From: Clostridia bacterium
GTDB lineage: Bacteria; Bacillota; Clostridia; Christensenellales; Aristaeellaceae
Direction of reading: 5' to 3'
Assembly: GCA_017937505.1 (NCBI GenBank)
Contig: JAGBDL010000171.1
Location: 1-43,598 of the forward strand
Length of the DNA: 43,598 nucleotides
The notes below the pieces were generated by a model. That model was not told where the DNA came from. It made no database searches and worked only from the letters and a program-made list of their open reading frames with translations. Of this stretch, positions 30,838 to 38,578 are shown piece after piece (the first letter of the stretch is position 1; each line of letters starts with the position of its first letter). The translations under genes were made by a program, and so were the position numbers.

Positions 30838-31641
30838 TCAATCCAGCCGGTACGCGTGGCGGCCCAGACCGTCCCAGATGGCGGAGATGACCTTGGGCGC
30901 GCGGATGGTCGCGCCGGAGGAGCCGTCCACGTCCGGCACGATCTCGCCCGGCCGGTACAGGTCGTTCACGCCGGCGATGTCCTTGCCCACCAGATAGTCA
31001 ATCAGCGCCTGAAACTGGCCGGCGATGCCGCGCATCGGTTCCCCGGCGTCCTGCGCGAGATAGTCCTCGCCCCGGTACTGCAGCGTCCGGTAGGCGATTT
31101 CCGTAAAGCGGTTGTCCCGGATGGTGAACTCGAGCGCCACCTGCTCGCCGCCGTCCTCCATGTAGGCGCCGCGGTAGGTGCCGTCCGCATAGGGCTCCGC
31201 CTTGGGCAGCTTGGTGGTGTCCACCAGCTTGTACGGCCTGCGGTTCAGGCCGTCCCACAGCGCGGAGATCAGCTTGGAGGACTGCATGGTCGCCGTCGTC
31301 ACCGCGTCCACGTCGTCCACGATGTCATACGGGCTGTACAGGTCGTCGATGGCCTCCACGCCCTTGCCGATCAGATAGTCCGCCAGCTGCTGATACTGGC
31401 GCAGCGTCGCCTTCTGCGCGTCGCTGGCGTCCTCGATCATGTAGTCGCCGTCCTTGTATTTCACGCCGCGGTAGACGATGGAGTCAAACACGCCGCCGCG
31501 CAGCTCGAACTGGATGGCAATCTGCTCGATGCCGCCGTCGTAGTAAAAGCCGCGATAGATTCCGTCCGGATACGCCGCGTTGGCCAGCGCGCACGACGCG
31601 CCCAGCAGCAGCGCAGCCAGAATGACCATCAGCCGTTTCAT
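30838..31641 (-). CDS. Secreted protein with two tandem FMN-binding-type domains
   Basis: This 267-residue protein has a signal peptide (MKRLMVILAALLLGASCALA) and an internal duplication. The halves align as YPDGIYRGFYYDGGIEQIAI / YADGTYRGAYMEDGGEQVAL, then ISALWDGLNR / ISAIWDGLGR. Before the second of these lies DGSSGATI, the canonical covalent FMN (ApbE target) motif. The first half has DAVTTAT instead, so it may not be flavinylated. Extracytoplasmic electron carriage is the likely role. ATG at 31641 follows GGGAGG by nine bases. It is divergent from a two-component system whose promoter overlaps its own. Confidence 0.75.
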   Translation of the reverse strand: MKRLMVILAALLLGASCALANAAYPDGIYRGFYYDGGIEQIAIQFELRGGVFDSIVYRGVKYKDGDYMIEDASDAQKATLRQYQQLADYLIGKGVEAIDDLYSPYDIVDDVDAVTTATMQSSKLISALWDGLNRRPYKLVDTTKLPKAEPYADGTYRGAYMEDGGEQVALEFTIRDNRFTEIAYRTLQYRGEDYLAQDAGEPMRGIAGQFQALIDYLVGKDIAGVNDLYRPGEIVPDVDGSSGATIRAPKVISAIWDGLGRHAYRLD

Positions 31642-31673
31642 CAATCCGATCCTCCCGAATTTCCGCCAACAAA

Positions 31674-31702
31674 TTGACAAGGGTACAAAAACATTCTACA
31701 AT
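31674..31702 (+). promoter_or_regulatory. Promoter of the two-component system
   Basis: TTGACA (31674-31679), 17 nt, TACAAT (31697-31702). Its -10 shares bases with the opposing -10. Confidence 0.82.
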
Positions 31703-31721
31703 AAAAACCGTCTTCATTCAA
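31693..31721 (-). promoter_or_regulatory. Promoter of the two-domain secreted flavoprotein gene
   Basis: On the minus strand, TTGAAT (31716-31721), 17 nt, then TAGAAT (31693-31698), overlapping the plus-strand -10. Confidence 0.7.
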
Positions 31722-31756
31722 CCGTCCGTTCTTATGAATCATCGGAGGGATTTCGC

Positions 31757-32440
31757 TTGAACCCCATTCTCATCGTGGACGACAACGAACAGATTCTCGA
31801 GATCCTCACCCAGTACATCCGTGCCGAGGGCTGGCCGTACCTGACCGCCGTCTCCGGCGAGGAGGCGCTGTCCCTGTTTGACGCTGCCTCCCCCTCGCTG
31901 ATCCTGCTGGACATCATGCTGCCCGGCATCGACGGTCTCGAGGTCTGCCGCCGCATCCGCAGCGTCTCGCAGGTGCCCATTCTGATGATCACCGCCAGGG
32001 ACGAGGACGCGGACCGCATTCTGGGGCTGGACATCGGCGCGGACGACTACATCGTCAAGCCCTTCTCCCCCAGCGTCGTCATGGCGCACATCCGCGCCGT
32101 CATGCGCCGCATGCCTGCGCCCAGCGGCAGCGAGACGCTGGTCATCGGCAGCCTGTCCATCCACCTGCCGTCCCTGAGCGTGACGCTGGACGGCCACAAG
32201 CTGAGCCTCACGCGCAAGGAGGTCGAGCTGCTCTACACCCTCGCCTCCGCGCCGGGCCGCGTCTTCACGCGGGACAACCTGCTAACCATCGTCTGGGGCT
32301 ACGAGCACGCGGGCAATTACCGCGCGGTGGATTCCCACATCAAGCGGCTGCGCCAGAAGCTGGACGCGTATCCGCACGATTTCTTCAGCATCGCCACCGT
32401 CTGGGGCACGGGCTACAAGTTTGAGAGGATCATGCCATGA
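31757..32440 (+). CDS. OmpR-family response regulator
   Basis: This 227-residue protein has a receiver domain with the acidic pair in ILIVDDNEQ, phosphoacceptor Asp52 in LLDIMLPGIDG, Thr79 and Lys101 (IVKPFSP). The C-terminal winged-helix DNA-binding domain (about 130-227) shows LTRKEVELLYTLASAPGRVF and RAVDSHIKRLRQKL. Translation starts at TTG (31757), seven nt after GGAGGG, as no suitable ATG lies near. It overlaps the kinase gene by 4 nt. The divergent secreted flavoprotein gene is an obvious candidate target. Confidence 0.92.
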   Translation: MNPILIVDDNEQILEILTQYIRAEGWPYLTAVSGEEALSLFDAASPSLILLDIMLPGIDGLEVCRRIRSVSQVPILMITARDEDADRILGLDIGADDYIVKPFSPSVVMAHIRAVMRRMPAPSGSETLVIGSLSIHLPSLSVTLDGHKLSLTRKEVELLYTLASAPGRVFTRDNLLTIVWGYEHAGNYRAVDSHIKRLRQKLDAYPHDFFSIATVWGTGYKFERIMP

Positions 32441-33912
32441 GCGTGCGCCGCTTTCCGCCCTTCCGCTCCATCACCTGGCGTCTGCTGAGCCTGTTCGCCA
32501 TCGTGCTGATCCTCTTCACGCTCGTCTCCGGCATCCTGTACAACGGGCTGCTGCGCCGCCAGTCGATCGCCCATTACAGCGAGACGATGCAGCGCGACGC
32601 GCACACCATCGCGCAGAACCTGTCCGAATGGATCGCCCCGTCCAGATACGAGGGCCTTGACGAGACGCGCTTTGACGTCAGTGAGGACTCCCTGGCGCCG
32701 TATCTGGCCTTCATCGAGCAGCTGACAGGCAGCACGGTGTATATCGTGGACACCAGCCACAATGTGACCGGCTATTTCAGCGGCGTGGTGCAGACCATCC
32801 ACAACCCGCTGCTGCCCAGCTATCTGGAGCAGTGCATCGCGCTGGGCTTCATGGGCAAGACGCCCTTTATCCAGGCCAAGGTCGGCGACCAGATCTACCT
32901 GACGACCAGCATGCCCGTCATGAACGCGCAGAGCCGTGTGCTGGGCGTCGTGCTGCTCACCTCCACGCTGCGCGAGCAGGGCTACACGCAGGTATCCAGC
33001 ACGGCGATTCTGGTAAACAGCCTGATGGTCTCCTTCCCGCTGGCCGTGCTGCTGGCCTTCGTCTTCTCCAGCATGTTCACCCGGCCGATCTCCGCGCTGC
33101 GCAAGGTCGCGCTCGCGCTGGCCGGCGGGGCCTATGAGACGCGCACCGGCATGCAGCGCGACGATGAGTTCGGCTCGCTTGCGCACTCGATGGACATCCT
33201 TGCCGAGCGTCTGGAGGCTTCCCGCGCGCACGACGAGGAGCTTCGCATCCAGCAGCAGACGTTCTTTTCCAACATCTCCCATGAGCTCAAAACCCCGGTC
33301 ACGGTCATCCGCGGCTCGCTGGAGGCGCTCAACGACGGCGTCATCCGCGGCGAAGAGCAGGTTCGCGCCTATTACGCGCAGATGCTCTCCGAAAGCCGCT
33401 GGCTTCAGCGCCTGATTCAGGACCTGCTGGAGCTTTCGCGCCTGCAGAGTCTGGACTTCTCGCTCAACATGAGCGAGGTGGATCTGACCGAGCTGCTGGG
33501 CGACGTCGCCATGAGCGCAAGCGCCCTGTGCGAGCGCAAGGGCGTGATCCTTGCCTGCGAGGAGCCTGCCGGCCACTTCACCCTGCAGGGCGATTACACC
33601 CGTCTGCGTCAGATGCTGCTGGCCGTGATCGACAACGCGGTCAAGTTCACCCCGGCAGGCCGTCATCTCCGGCTGAGCCTGAAGGAGGACGAGCCGACGG
33701 TCATCATCGCCGACGAGGGCATCGGCATCCCGGCCGAGGAGATCGGCCACATCTTTGACCGTTTCCATCACAAGCACGACGCCTCGCACAAAAATACCGG
33801 TCTGGGCCTGGCCATCGTGCAGGAGATCGCCCGCCGGCACCATGTGACCATTCAGGTGGAAAGCCGGGAGGGCGAGGGCACGACGTTCACCTTTCACTTC
33901 CCCCGGAAATGA
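32437..33912 (+). CDS. Sensor histidine kinase
   Basis: This 491-residue membrane kinase has TM1 at about 15-36, an extracytoplasmic sensor domain (~37-188) with a PAS/dCache-like core (STVYIVDTSHNVTGYFSG), and TM2 at ~190-212. HAMP follows to about 265. HisKA has His282 in SNISHELKTPVT, and the ATPase domain has the N box (IDNAVKFTP, Asn400), DEGIGIP and GLGLAIVQEI. It phosphorylates the response regulator encoded just upstream. The ligand is unknown. A redox or flavin-related cue would fit the neighbourhood but is speculation. Confidence 0.93.
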   Translation: MSVRRFPPFRSITWRLLSLFAIVLILFTLVSGILYNGLLRRQSIAHYSETMQRDAHTIAQNLSEWIAPSRYEGLDETRFDVSEDSLAPYLAFIEQLTGSTVYIVDTSHNVTGYFSGVVQTIHNPLLPSYLEQCIALGFMGKTPFIQAKVGDQIYLTTSMPVMNAQSRVLGVVLLTSTLREQGYTQVSSTAILVNSLMVSFPLAVLLAFVFSSMFTRPISALRKVALALAGGAYETRTGMQRDDEFGSLAHSMDILAERLEASRAHDEELRIQQQTFFSNISHELKTPVTVIRGSLEALNDGVIRGEEQVRAYYAQMLSESRWLQRLIQDLLELSRLQSLDFSLNMSEVDLTELLGDVAMSASALCERKGVILACEEPAGHFTLQGDYTRLRQMLLAVIDNAVKFTPAGRHLRLSLKEDEPTVIIADEGIGIPAEEIGHIFDRFHHKHDASHKNTGLGLAIVQEIARRHHVTIQVESREGEGTTFTFHFPRK

Positions 33913-33916
33913 CAAA

Positions 33917-33968
33917 GGCGCTGCCTCTCATGGCTTGCTTCAGCCATGTTGAGACAGCGCCATTTCTT
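33917..33968. terminator. Bidirectional terminator
   Basis: The long stem GGCGCTGCCTCTCATGGCT / AGCCATGTTGAGACAGCGCC lies between the kinase gene (+) and the Lrp gene (-), with two mismatches. Confidence 0.8.
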
Positions 33969-33978
33969 TCATTTGCCG

Positions 33979-34443
33979 TCAGGCCTTTTCGGCCTCCGCC
34001 TCAGCGGACAGCGCCGCGGGGATGCCGCGATGCTCCACCGGGGTGGAAAAGACGATCTGCGTGCGCGTGCGGCCAAACTGATCCAGCTGATTGATGAACT
34101 GATCCAGCTCCTGCGTCGTATGGAAGCAGACCTTGAGCAACATCGAATAATCGCCCGTCACGCAGTTGCACTCCATGACGTTGGGGCATTTTTCCACATA
34201 GGGATAGAATTCCGGTTTCTGCCTGGGCTCCACCTCCAGGGAAATGAACGCCTTGATCTGGTAGCCCATCTCTGCGGCGGAAAGCTGCGCCTGATAGCTG
34301 GTGATCAGACCGGCCGCCTCCAGCCGCTCGATGCGCGCGCTGACCGCCGGGGAGGAGAGAAACACCTGCTCGGCGATCACCTTGAGCGGCGTGCGTGCGT
34401 TGTCCTGCAGAATCGTCAGAATTTTCCGATCGATGTTGTCCAT
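33979..34443 (-). CDS. Lrp/AsnC-family regulator
   Basis: This 154-residue protein has an N-terminal helix-turn-helix: MDNIDRKILTILQDNARTPL, then VIAEQVFLSSPAVSARIERLEAAGLI. The C-terminal RAM/effector domain shows IKAFISLEV, VMECNCVTGDYSMLLKV and a final strand TQIVFSTPVEHRG. It probably responds to an amino acid. The tail AALSAEAEAEKA is extra. ATG at 34443 follows GGAG. The gene is monocistronic, so the target is not evident from the neighbours. Confidence 0.9.
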   Translation of the reverse strand: MDNIDRKILTILQDNARTPLKVIAEQVFLSSPAVSARIERLEAAGLITSYQAQLSAAEMGYQIKAFISLEVEPRQKPEFYPYVEKCPNVMECNCVTGDYSMLLKVCFHTTQELDQFINQLDQFGRTRTQIVFSTPVEHRGIPAALSAEAEAEKA

Positions 34444-34484
34444 GCGAATTCTCCGTTTCTTCTTGCTTGATTTATTTCATAAAG

Positions 34485-34513
34485 AGGATACCACGATTTC
34501 CCGCAATTGGCAA
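34485..34513 (-). promoter_or_regulatory. Promoter of the Lrp-family gene
   Basis: On the minus strand, TTGCCA (34508-34513), 17 nt, then TATCCT (34485-34490). Confidence 0.65.
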
Positions 34514-34594
34514 GCCCCGGCGCAAAAGAAACGAAAGGCGCAGCATCTTATCCTCTCCGCATCCATCGCAAATTAAAAAAAATGAAAAAAAGTG

Positions 34595-34623
34595 TTGACA
34601 AGCATCCGCGTCTTTGATATAAT
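34595..34623 (+). promoter_or_regulatory. Promoter of tRNA-Arg
   Basis: TTGACA (34595-34600), 17 nt, TATAAT (34618-34623), a perfect consensus preceded by an A-rich UP-like stretch. Confidence 0.9.
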
Positions 34624-34647
34624 ACTCCCTGTTCCGAGCGAACAGAC

Positions 34648-34724
34648 GCACCCATAGCTCAGCTGGATAGAGCGTTTGACTACGAATCAAAAGGCCACAG
34701 GTTCGAATCCTGTTGGGTGCACCA
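34648..34724 (+). tRNA. tRNA-Arg (ACG)
   Basis: The 77-nt gene has acceptor GCACCCA / TGGGTGC, anticodon stem-loop TTTGA-CTACGAA-TCAAA (ACG), T-loop GGTTCGAATCC and an encoded CCA. The hairpin ending GGCGGTTTTTT just downstream is its terminator. Its 3' half is repeated in degraded form at 35791. Confidence 0.94.
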
Positions 34725-34837
34725 CAAACCGTTGACGTGCTTCGCGCCGTTGGCGGTTTTTTGTTTTGCTTGGTATTGTTTGAAAAAATCCCCGCTTCGC
34801 GGCCTGTGTTGAATGGGTCGCGGGTCGGGGGTTTTTG
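34681..34837. repeat. Direct repeat copy 1: tRNA-Arg 3' half plus downstream hairpins
   Basis: It contains the tRNA 3' half, the terminator hairpin GCTTCGCGCCGTTGGCGG and a second hairpin region (CCCGCTTCGCGGCCTGTG... to a T run). It pairs with 35791-35945. The shared blocks CGTGCTTCGCGCCGTTGGCGG-type and CCGCTTCGCGGCCTGTG are identical in both copies. Confidence 0.8.
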
Positions 34838-34979
34838 TTATATTGTTGAAAGCAATTTTCAGGCAGTTTTTGTTTTTTCGAGTCTTTTGTCACAAATATA
34901 AAGGCGCAACCTGTAATCGCTTAGTCCAAATCCACCCAGGCATCGCTTCACACCAATCAGACGCGATAATCTGCAATAC

Positions 34980-35008
34980 AAAAAGCGGCCTGTTATCATG
35001 CAAGCCGC
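34980..35008 (-). terminator. Terminator of phd-doc
   Basis: The stem GCGGC / GCCGC is followed on the minus strand by TTTTTG. The rest of 34838-35048 is AT-rich and shows no gene. Confidence 0.55.
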
Positions 35009-35048
35009 CAACATAACGGAAAGCCGGGGTGCGTCCCTCCGGCTCATA

Positions 35049-35426
35049 TCACATTCTATGCTTCCTGACCCACTCCAGCAAGTTTTCATATTTCATTGCG
35101 CCGCTAGCGACGCCCAACCCGGCTTCGATGACATCCTCATTGCTGCAATCCATATGAATGCCGTTGACCTCCAGAAACGTCAGCATCACATACATACCGA
35201 TGCGCTTATTGCCGTCCACGAAGGCATGGTTGCTGATGAGAGAGAAGCCCAGCTGCGCGCCCTTTTCCTCTTTCAAAGGATAGAGTTCTTCGCCGCCGAA
35301 CGTGACAAACGCACCCTCCAGCGCGCTGTCAAGCAGCGCAAAGTCCCGGATATGGTCTGCGCCGCCCGTCTCTTGAATCAGCAGTTGATGGAGCAGCAGC
35401 ACCTTTTCCCTGGAGAACTTAATCAT
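35049..35426 (-). CDS. doc: Doc-family (Fic-fold) toxin
   Basis: This 125-residue protein has the Fic motif as HAFVDGNKR (67-75). Doc proteins phosphorylate elongation factor EF-Tu and stall translation until neutralised by Phd. Length and the N-terminal LLLHQLLIQETGG segment (Doc: 'hdxxixxxGG') match the death-on-curing family, and all motif residues are present, so it should be active. It overlaps the antitoxin gene by 4 nt. Its base composition is lower in G+C than the surrounding genes, which fits acquisition. Confidence 0.9.
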   Translation of the reverse strand: MIKFSREKVLLLHQLLIQETGGADHIRDFALLDSALEGAFVTFGGEELYPLKEEKGAQLGFSLISNHAFVDGNKRIGMYVMLTFLEVNGIHMDCSNEDVIEAGLGVASGAMKYENLLEWVRKHRM

Positions 35427-35665
35427 TTGGCCAGTTCCTCAAACGCAGCATGATACTTGCTCAGCACCCGCTTTGCGATGATGTCAATCTTCTCATCGTC
35501 CGTCAGCTCAAAATATGGTGTGCTCTCCATATCAATCAGCAGATACTTGGGCTTATTGTTTTTGAAGATGACCGCCTGACCATTCGCGTCGGCAATGCGC
35601 GTCACGCGGGAGAAGTTCTGGTTGGCCTCCGTAGCGGAAACAATCGTGTTCGTGTTAATCATCAT
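35423..35665 (-). CDS. phd: Phd/YefM-family antitoxin
   Basis: This 80-residue protein has the Phd DNA-binding N-terminal domain (INTNTIVSATEANQNFSRVT, then AVIFKNNKPKYLLIDMESTPYF). A C-terminal helical tail binds and inhibits Doc. It is first in the pair, as usual, with ATGATG after GGAGGG. The imperfect palindrome in its promoter is the expected autoregulatory site. Confidence 0.88.
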   Translation of the reverse strand: MMINTNTIVSATEANQNFSRVTRIADANGQAVIFKNNKPKYLLIDMESTPYFELTDDEKIDIIAKRVLSKYHAAFEELAK

Positions 35666-35684
35666 ACAGCATCCCTCCAGCCAT

Positions 35685-35714
35685 AGTATAGCACAGAGAT
35701 TAGGTATGATTCAA
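35685..35714 (-). promoter_or_regulatory. phd-doc promoter with inverted repeat
   Basis: On the minus strand, TTGAAT (35709-35714), 18 nt, then TATACT (35685-35690). The inverted repeat ATTAGGT...ACCTATT (35700-35720) covers the -35 and is a likely Phd operator. Confidence 0.62.
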
Positions 35715-35778
35715 CCTATTTTCACTGTGAGGGGATGTCTCAGCCTGATATCAAGCCCCTGACATTCTCCCTTCATTA

Positions 35779-35824
35779 TGCAGCTAGCGCCGCGAATCAA
35801 AAGATCACAGGTCCGAATCCCGCT
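35779..35824 (+). pseudogene. Degraded tRNA-Arg remnant
   Basis: The sequence ATGCAGCTAGCGC, then GCGAATCAAAAGATCACAGG, then TCCGAATCC keeps the anticodon-stem 3' side, variable and T-arm of the tRNA-Arg at 34648. It lacks the D-arm/anticodon region and has a ruined acceptor. It cannot fold as a tRNA. Confidence 0.65.
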
Positions 35825-35945
35825 TCGTTCCCCGCAAACCGCCCGCGTGCTTCGCGCCGTTGGCGGTTTTTCTTTTTACTTGATATTGCTGGAAAAATTC
35901 CCGCTTCGCGGCCTGTGCGGGATGGGCCGCAGGGCGGGAGTTTTT
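35791..35945. repeat. Direct repeat copy 2: tRNA remnant plus downstream hairpins
   Basis: It aligns along ~155 bp with 34681-34837 and includes the same two terminator-like hairpins. Together the copies bracket the phd-doc segment (about 1.1 kb apart). Confidence 0.8.
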
Positions 35946-36014
35946 CATGAACTCGACATCCCCTCATTTCCCAATACCGCTGTCCTCCTTCTCCGTCGCC
36001 CCGCGCAGATCCCC

Positions 36015-36043
36015 TTGAACCGGAAAGAAAACTGTGCTATTCT
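36015..36043 (+). promoter_or_regulatory. Promoter of the SGNH-type gene
   Basis: TTGAAC (36015-36020), 17 nt, TATTCT (36038-36043). Confidence 0.62.
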
Positions 36044-36070
36044 AAATCCATCAATCCCTTCGAGGTACCA

Positions 36071-37543
36071 ATGATGCACACCAAACATGTCCTGTCTGCC
36101 GCAGCCTTCCTCGCGGTGCTGCTCCTGCTGCTCGCCGGTCTGAACCGTGTTTTCGAATACAAGGGAAGCCGTGAAAAGCTCACCCCGTTCTTCGAGCGCG
36201 CCGATCAGCTCGACGTGCTGTTCTTCGGAGACAGCCACGCTTACAGTGCCCTCTATCCCATGGAGCTGTGGGCGGATTACGGCATCACCTCCTATAATCT
36301 ATCCAACTACAACCTCACGATTCCCATCTCCTACTGGGTGATGCGCAATGCGCTTTGCGTTTGTCAGCCCGAGGTCGTCGTCCTGGACGTCAATCAGGTC
36401 TGGGAGCAGGCGAAGCTATGCGCTTCCAGCAACGACGTGCATACCGCACTGGACGGCTTTCCAATGTCCCGCACGAAGCTCGAGGCAATCTTCGACCTCA
36501 CGGATGATCCCCTGTTTACAGATGACAAGGGGCATCGCTTCAAGGATCTGCGCCCGGAGTTCATCTTTCCCTTTATCAAGTACCACACGCGCTGGAACGA
36601 TCTCAGCGTGCAGGATCTGAAGCCCCATCACAATCGGGAGCTTGGCGGCGAACGCAACATCGCCGTAGCTTTGCCGGAGGCCTACGAAATCACCGGCTCA
36701 ACTGCCGATGAGCAGGGCTTTGGCTTTATCTATCTGCGCCGCTTCATTGAGGATTGCCAAAGCCGTGGAATCCGCGTGCTGCTCACCAACCTCCCCTATC
36801 CCTGCCCGAACAACAGCGAGGAACAGCTCTACACCAACGCCGTCGTATACACGGCGGAAGAATACGGCGTCGAGTACCTCGACTTCGTGTACATGGATCA
36901 GATCGTCGATTACAGCACCGACTGCTACGATCCCGCTTCGCACCTCAATCCTTCCGGCGCATGGAAAGTCACGGATTTCATCGGACAGCATCTGTCGGAA
37001 GCCTACGGCCTGCCGGATCATCGCGGCGAAGCCGCCTATGCGTCTTGGGACAGCGACTATGCGGCGTATCGCGAGCACAAGCTCGAAAGCCTTCGCCAGG
37101 AGCCCAATCCCTATGCTTTCCTGATGCTGCTTTCCGACCCATCCTTCAGCACCATCCTGCTTCTCCCCGAGAGCTCCGCCGCCTATGCGGACAGCGCGGC
37201 CATGCAGCTCCTTCAAAATGCCGGGCGCAGGCATCTGCTGTATTCGGATACAGACGAGGCCGTATGGTCGGATGCGCTCATGCCGCTCGAACAGATCGCG
37301 CAGCCGATCGGCGGAAGCTATCTGGCCGTCATCGACAGGGGCGGTGAGACGATCGGAGAATGTGTCGGAAGCGGCACTGTCGTCACCACGTTCGGCAGCG
37401 TCACGCTGGACGGTCTTGCCGCAACGGCAGAAACCTCCCGCGGAAGCGTTCAGCTTGCCGCGCAGCCGGGCGCGGATATCTATGCGGCAGTGCTGGATCG
37501 GCATAGCGGCGACGTGCTTTACGAACGCGCCGTCAAGCTTTAA
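36071..37543 (+). CDS. Membrane-anchored SGNH/DltD-like hydrolase or acyltransferase
   Basis: This 490-residue protein has one N-terminal TM/signal anchor (about 9-24) and an extracytoplasmic domain of the SGNH type. The nucleophile is in VLFFGDSHAYSAL (Ser55 within GDSH), and a candidate acid/base pair is DPASHLNPSG (Asp287, His291). The arrangement resembles AlgX/DltD-like surface-polymer acetylation or esterase proteins. The last ~140 residues form an additional beta-rich region (VVTTFGSVTLDGLAATAET). The start is ATGATG behind GAGG. The gene stands alone, so the substrate is unknown. Confidence 0.72.
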   Translation: MMHTKHVLSAAAFLAVLLLLLAGLNRVFEYKGSREKLTPFFERADQLDVLFFGDSHAYSALYPMELWADYGITSYNLSNYNLTIPISYWVMRNALCVCQPEVVVLDVNQVWEQAKLCASSNDVHTALDGFPMSRTKLEAIFDLTDDPLFTDDKGHRFKDLRPEFIFPFIKYHTRWNDLSVQDLKPHHNRELGGERNIAVALPEAYEITGSTADEQGFGFIYLRRFIEDCQSRGIRVLLTNLPYPCPNNSEEQLYTNAVVYTAEEYGVEYLDFVYMDQIVDYSTDCYDPASHLNPSGAWKVTDFIGQHLSEAYGLPDHRGEAAYASWDSDYAAYREHKLESLRQEPNPYAFLMLLSDPSFSTILLLPESSAAYADSAAMQLLQNAGRRHLLYSDTDEAVWSDALMPLEQIAQPIGGSYLAVIDRGGETIGECVGSGTVVTTFGSVTLDGLAATAETSRGSVQLAAQPGADIYAAVLDRHSGDVLYERAVKL

Positions 37544-37633
37544 CGCCGCAGGTTCTTCTGTTATTTCTGCAAATCAAAGCCGCACGCGAGCTTCGCGCCG
37601 ATAGCGGGATGATTTCTTCATGCAAGTCAATAC

Positions 37634-37684
37634 AAAGCCCCGCGGAGCTTCCTGCTGATGCAGGAGATACCCCGCGGGGCTTTT
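37634..37684. terminator. Bidirectional terminator
   Basis: The stem AAGCCCCGCGG / CCGCGGGGCTT encloses a smaller hairpin and is flanked by T runs on the plus strand. It lies between convergent transcripts. Confidence 0.8.
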
Positions 37685-37707
37685 CCATCTATCAATCAGA
37701 TCTGATT

Positions 37708-38148
37708 TCAGGCGGCTTTTCCGTCATACCTCAGGAACATGATGCCAAACAGCACGCCCGCAAGGGCGAGCGCACAGCCCAGGCCCGTGTAGAACACGGC
37801 GATGAACACCTCGGGCGCAAGCCCGGAGGCGCGCAGCCAGATGCCGCCGCCCATCATGACGGCCATGATGATGTAGGCCTTCAGATCGAAAAAGTGCCAG
37901 ACCGGCCGGAATTCCTCTTTGTAGCCCTTGATTCTCTGGGTATGCTTGATGCTCATTTTGAAAAACATCAGGCCAAACGCTGCAAACACAGCAGCGGACA
38001 GCAGGACATGGGCGACGCCGATCCGCGGGAGTTTCCCGTAAGAGAGAATCCCCAGCCTAGCAACATTGATCCCTGCCAGCAGCCATACGCATCCGGCGAC
38101 AGCCAGCAGCGTCCGCTTTTTCACATGAAAGACAGGTCGCTTGCCCAT
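37708..38148 (-). CDS. Four-TM membrane protein
   Basis: This 146-residue protein has a basic start (MGKRPVFHVKKR) and four hydrophobic segments, with a charged loop in the middle (KMSIKHTQRIKGYKEEFRPVWHFFD). I know no family for it. It is the last gene of the TetR operon, 4 nt after the DUF2871 gene. Confidence 0.62.
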   Translation of the reverse strand: MGKRPVFHVKKRTLLAVAGCVWLLAGINVARLGILSYGKLPRIGVAHVLLSAAVFAAFGLMFFKMSIKHTQRIKGYKEEFRPVWHFFDLKAYIIMAVMMGGGIWLRASGLAPEVFIAVFYTGLGCALALAGVLFGIMFLRYDGKAA

Positions 38149-38152
38149 ACGC

Positions 38153-38572
38153 TCAGTCCCCGATCTTTTCCAGCTTTTTGAGCGACACCAGCAGCAGGAT
38201 GATGCCCACGCCGGTGAGGATGTGGCCGATGCCCGCGATGCCGGAGATGGACGCCGAGGCCCCGGCGGACAGGCTCATGCCCAGCACCTGCGTCACGCCG
38301 CGCACGGCCATCATCACGGCGGTCAGCGGCACACCGACGTTGTAGACGCGCAGGAAGACGCGGAAGGTCTTCTGCTTCGTGAGATCGCCCTGCGCCGCGA
38401 ACAGCGCCACCAGCAGGAACACCATCGTGCCCAGCAGGAACAGATGGGTGTGCACCTTGCCCAGCACCGTCACGCCGACAAAGCCGTTGAGCTTCGTGAA
38501 CTCGCGGTAGAACACGCCGCCCACCATCGCGGCCACGGCATAGACCAGGGAAAGATTCAGATACTTCTTCAT
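38153..38572 (-). CDS. DUF2871 family membrane protein
   Basis: This 139-residue protein has four TM segments and the DUF2871 hallmark GKVHTHLFLLGTMVFLLVALF, then YNVGVPLTAVMMAVRGV and HILTGVGIILLL. Conserved His residues in TM2 and TM4 recall haem- or metal-binding membrane proteins, but the function is not established. AAAAAGGAG precedes the ATG. It is cotranscribed with two other membrane genes under TetR control. Confidence 0.8.
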   Translation of the reverse strand: MKKYLNLSLVYAVAAMVGGVFYREFTKLNGFVGVTVLGKVHTHLFLLGTMVFLLVALFAAQGDLTKQKTFRVFLRVYNVGVPLTAVMMAVRGVTQVLGMSLSAGASASISGIAGIGHILTGVGIILLLVSLKKLEKIGD

Positions 38573-38578
38573 CGTTTG

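Noticed and set aside
34648..35945. Intact prophage or integrative element
   Set aside because: Apart from phd-doc and the direct repeats there is no integrase, excisionase, replication or structural gene in the ~1.1-kb segment.
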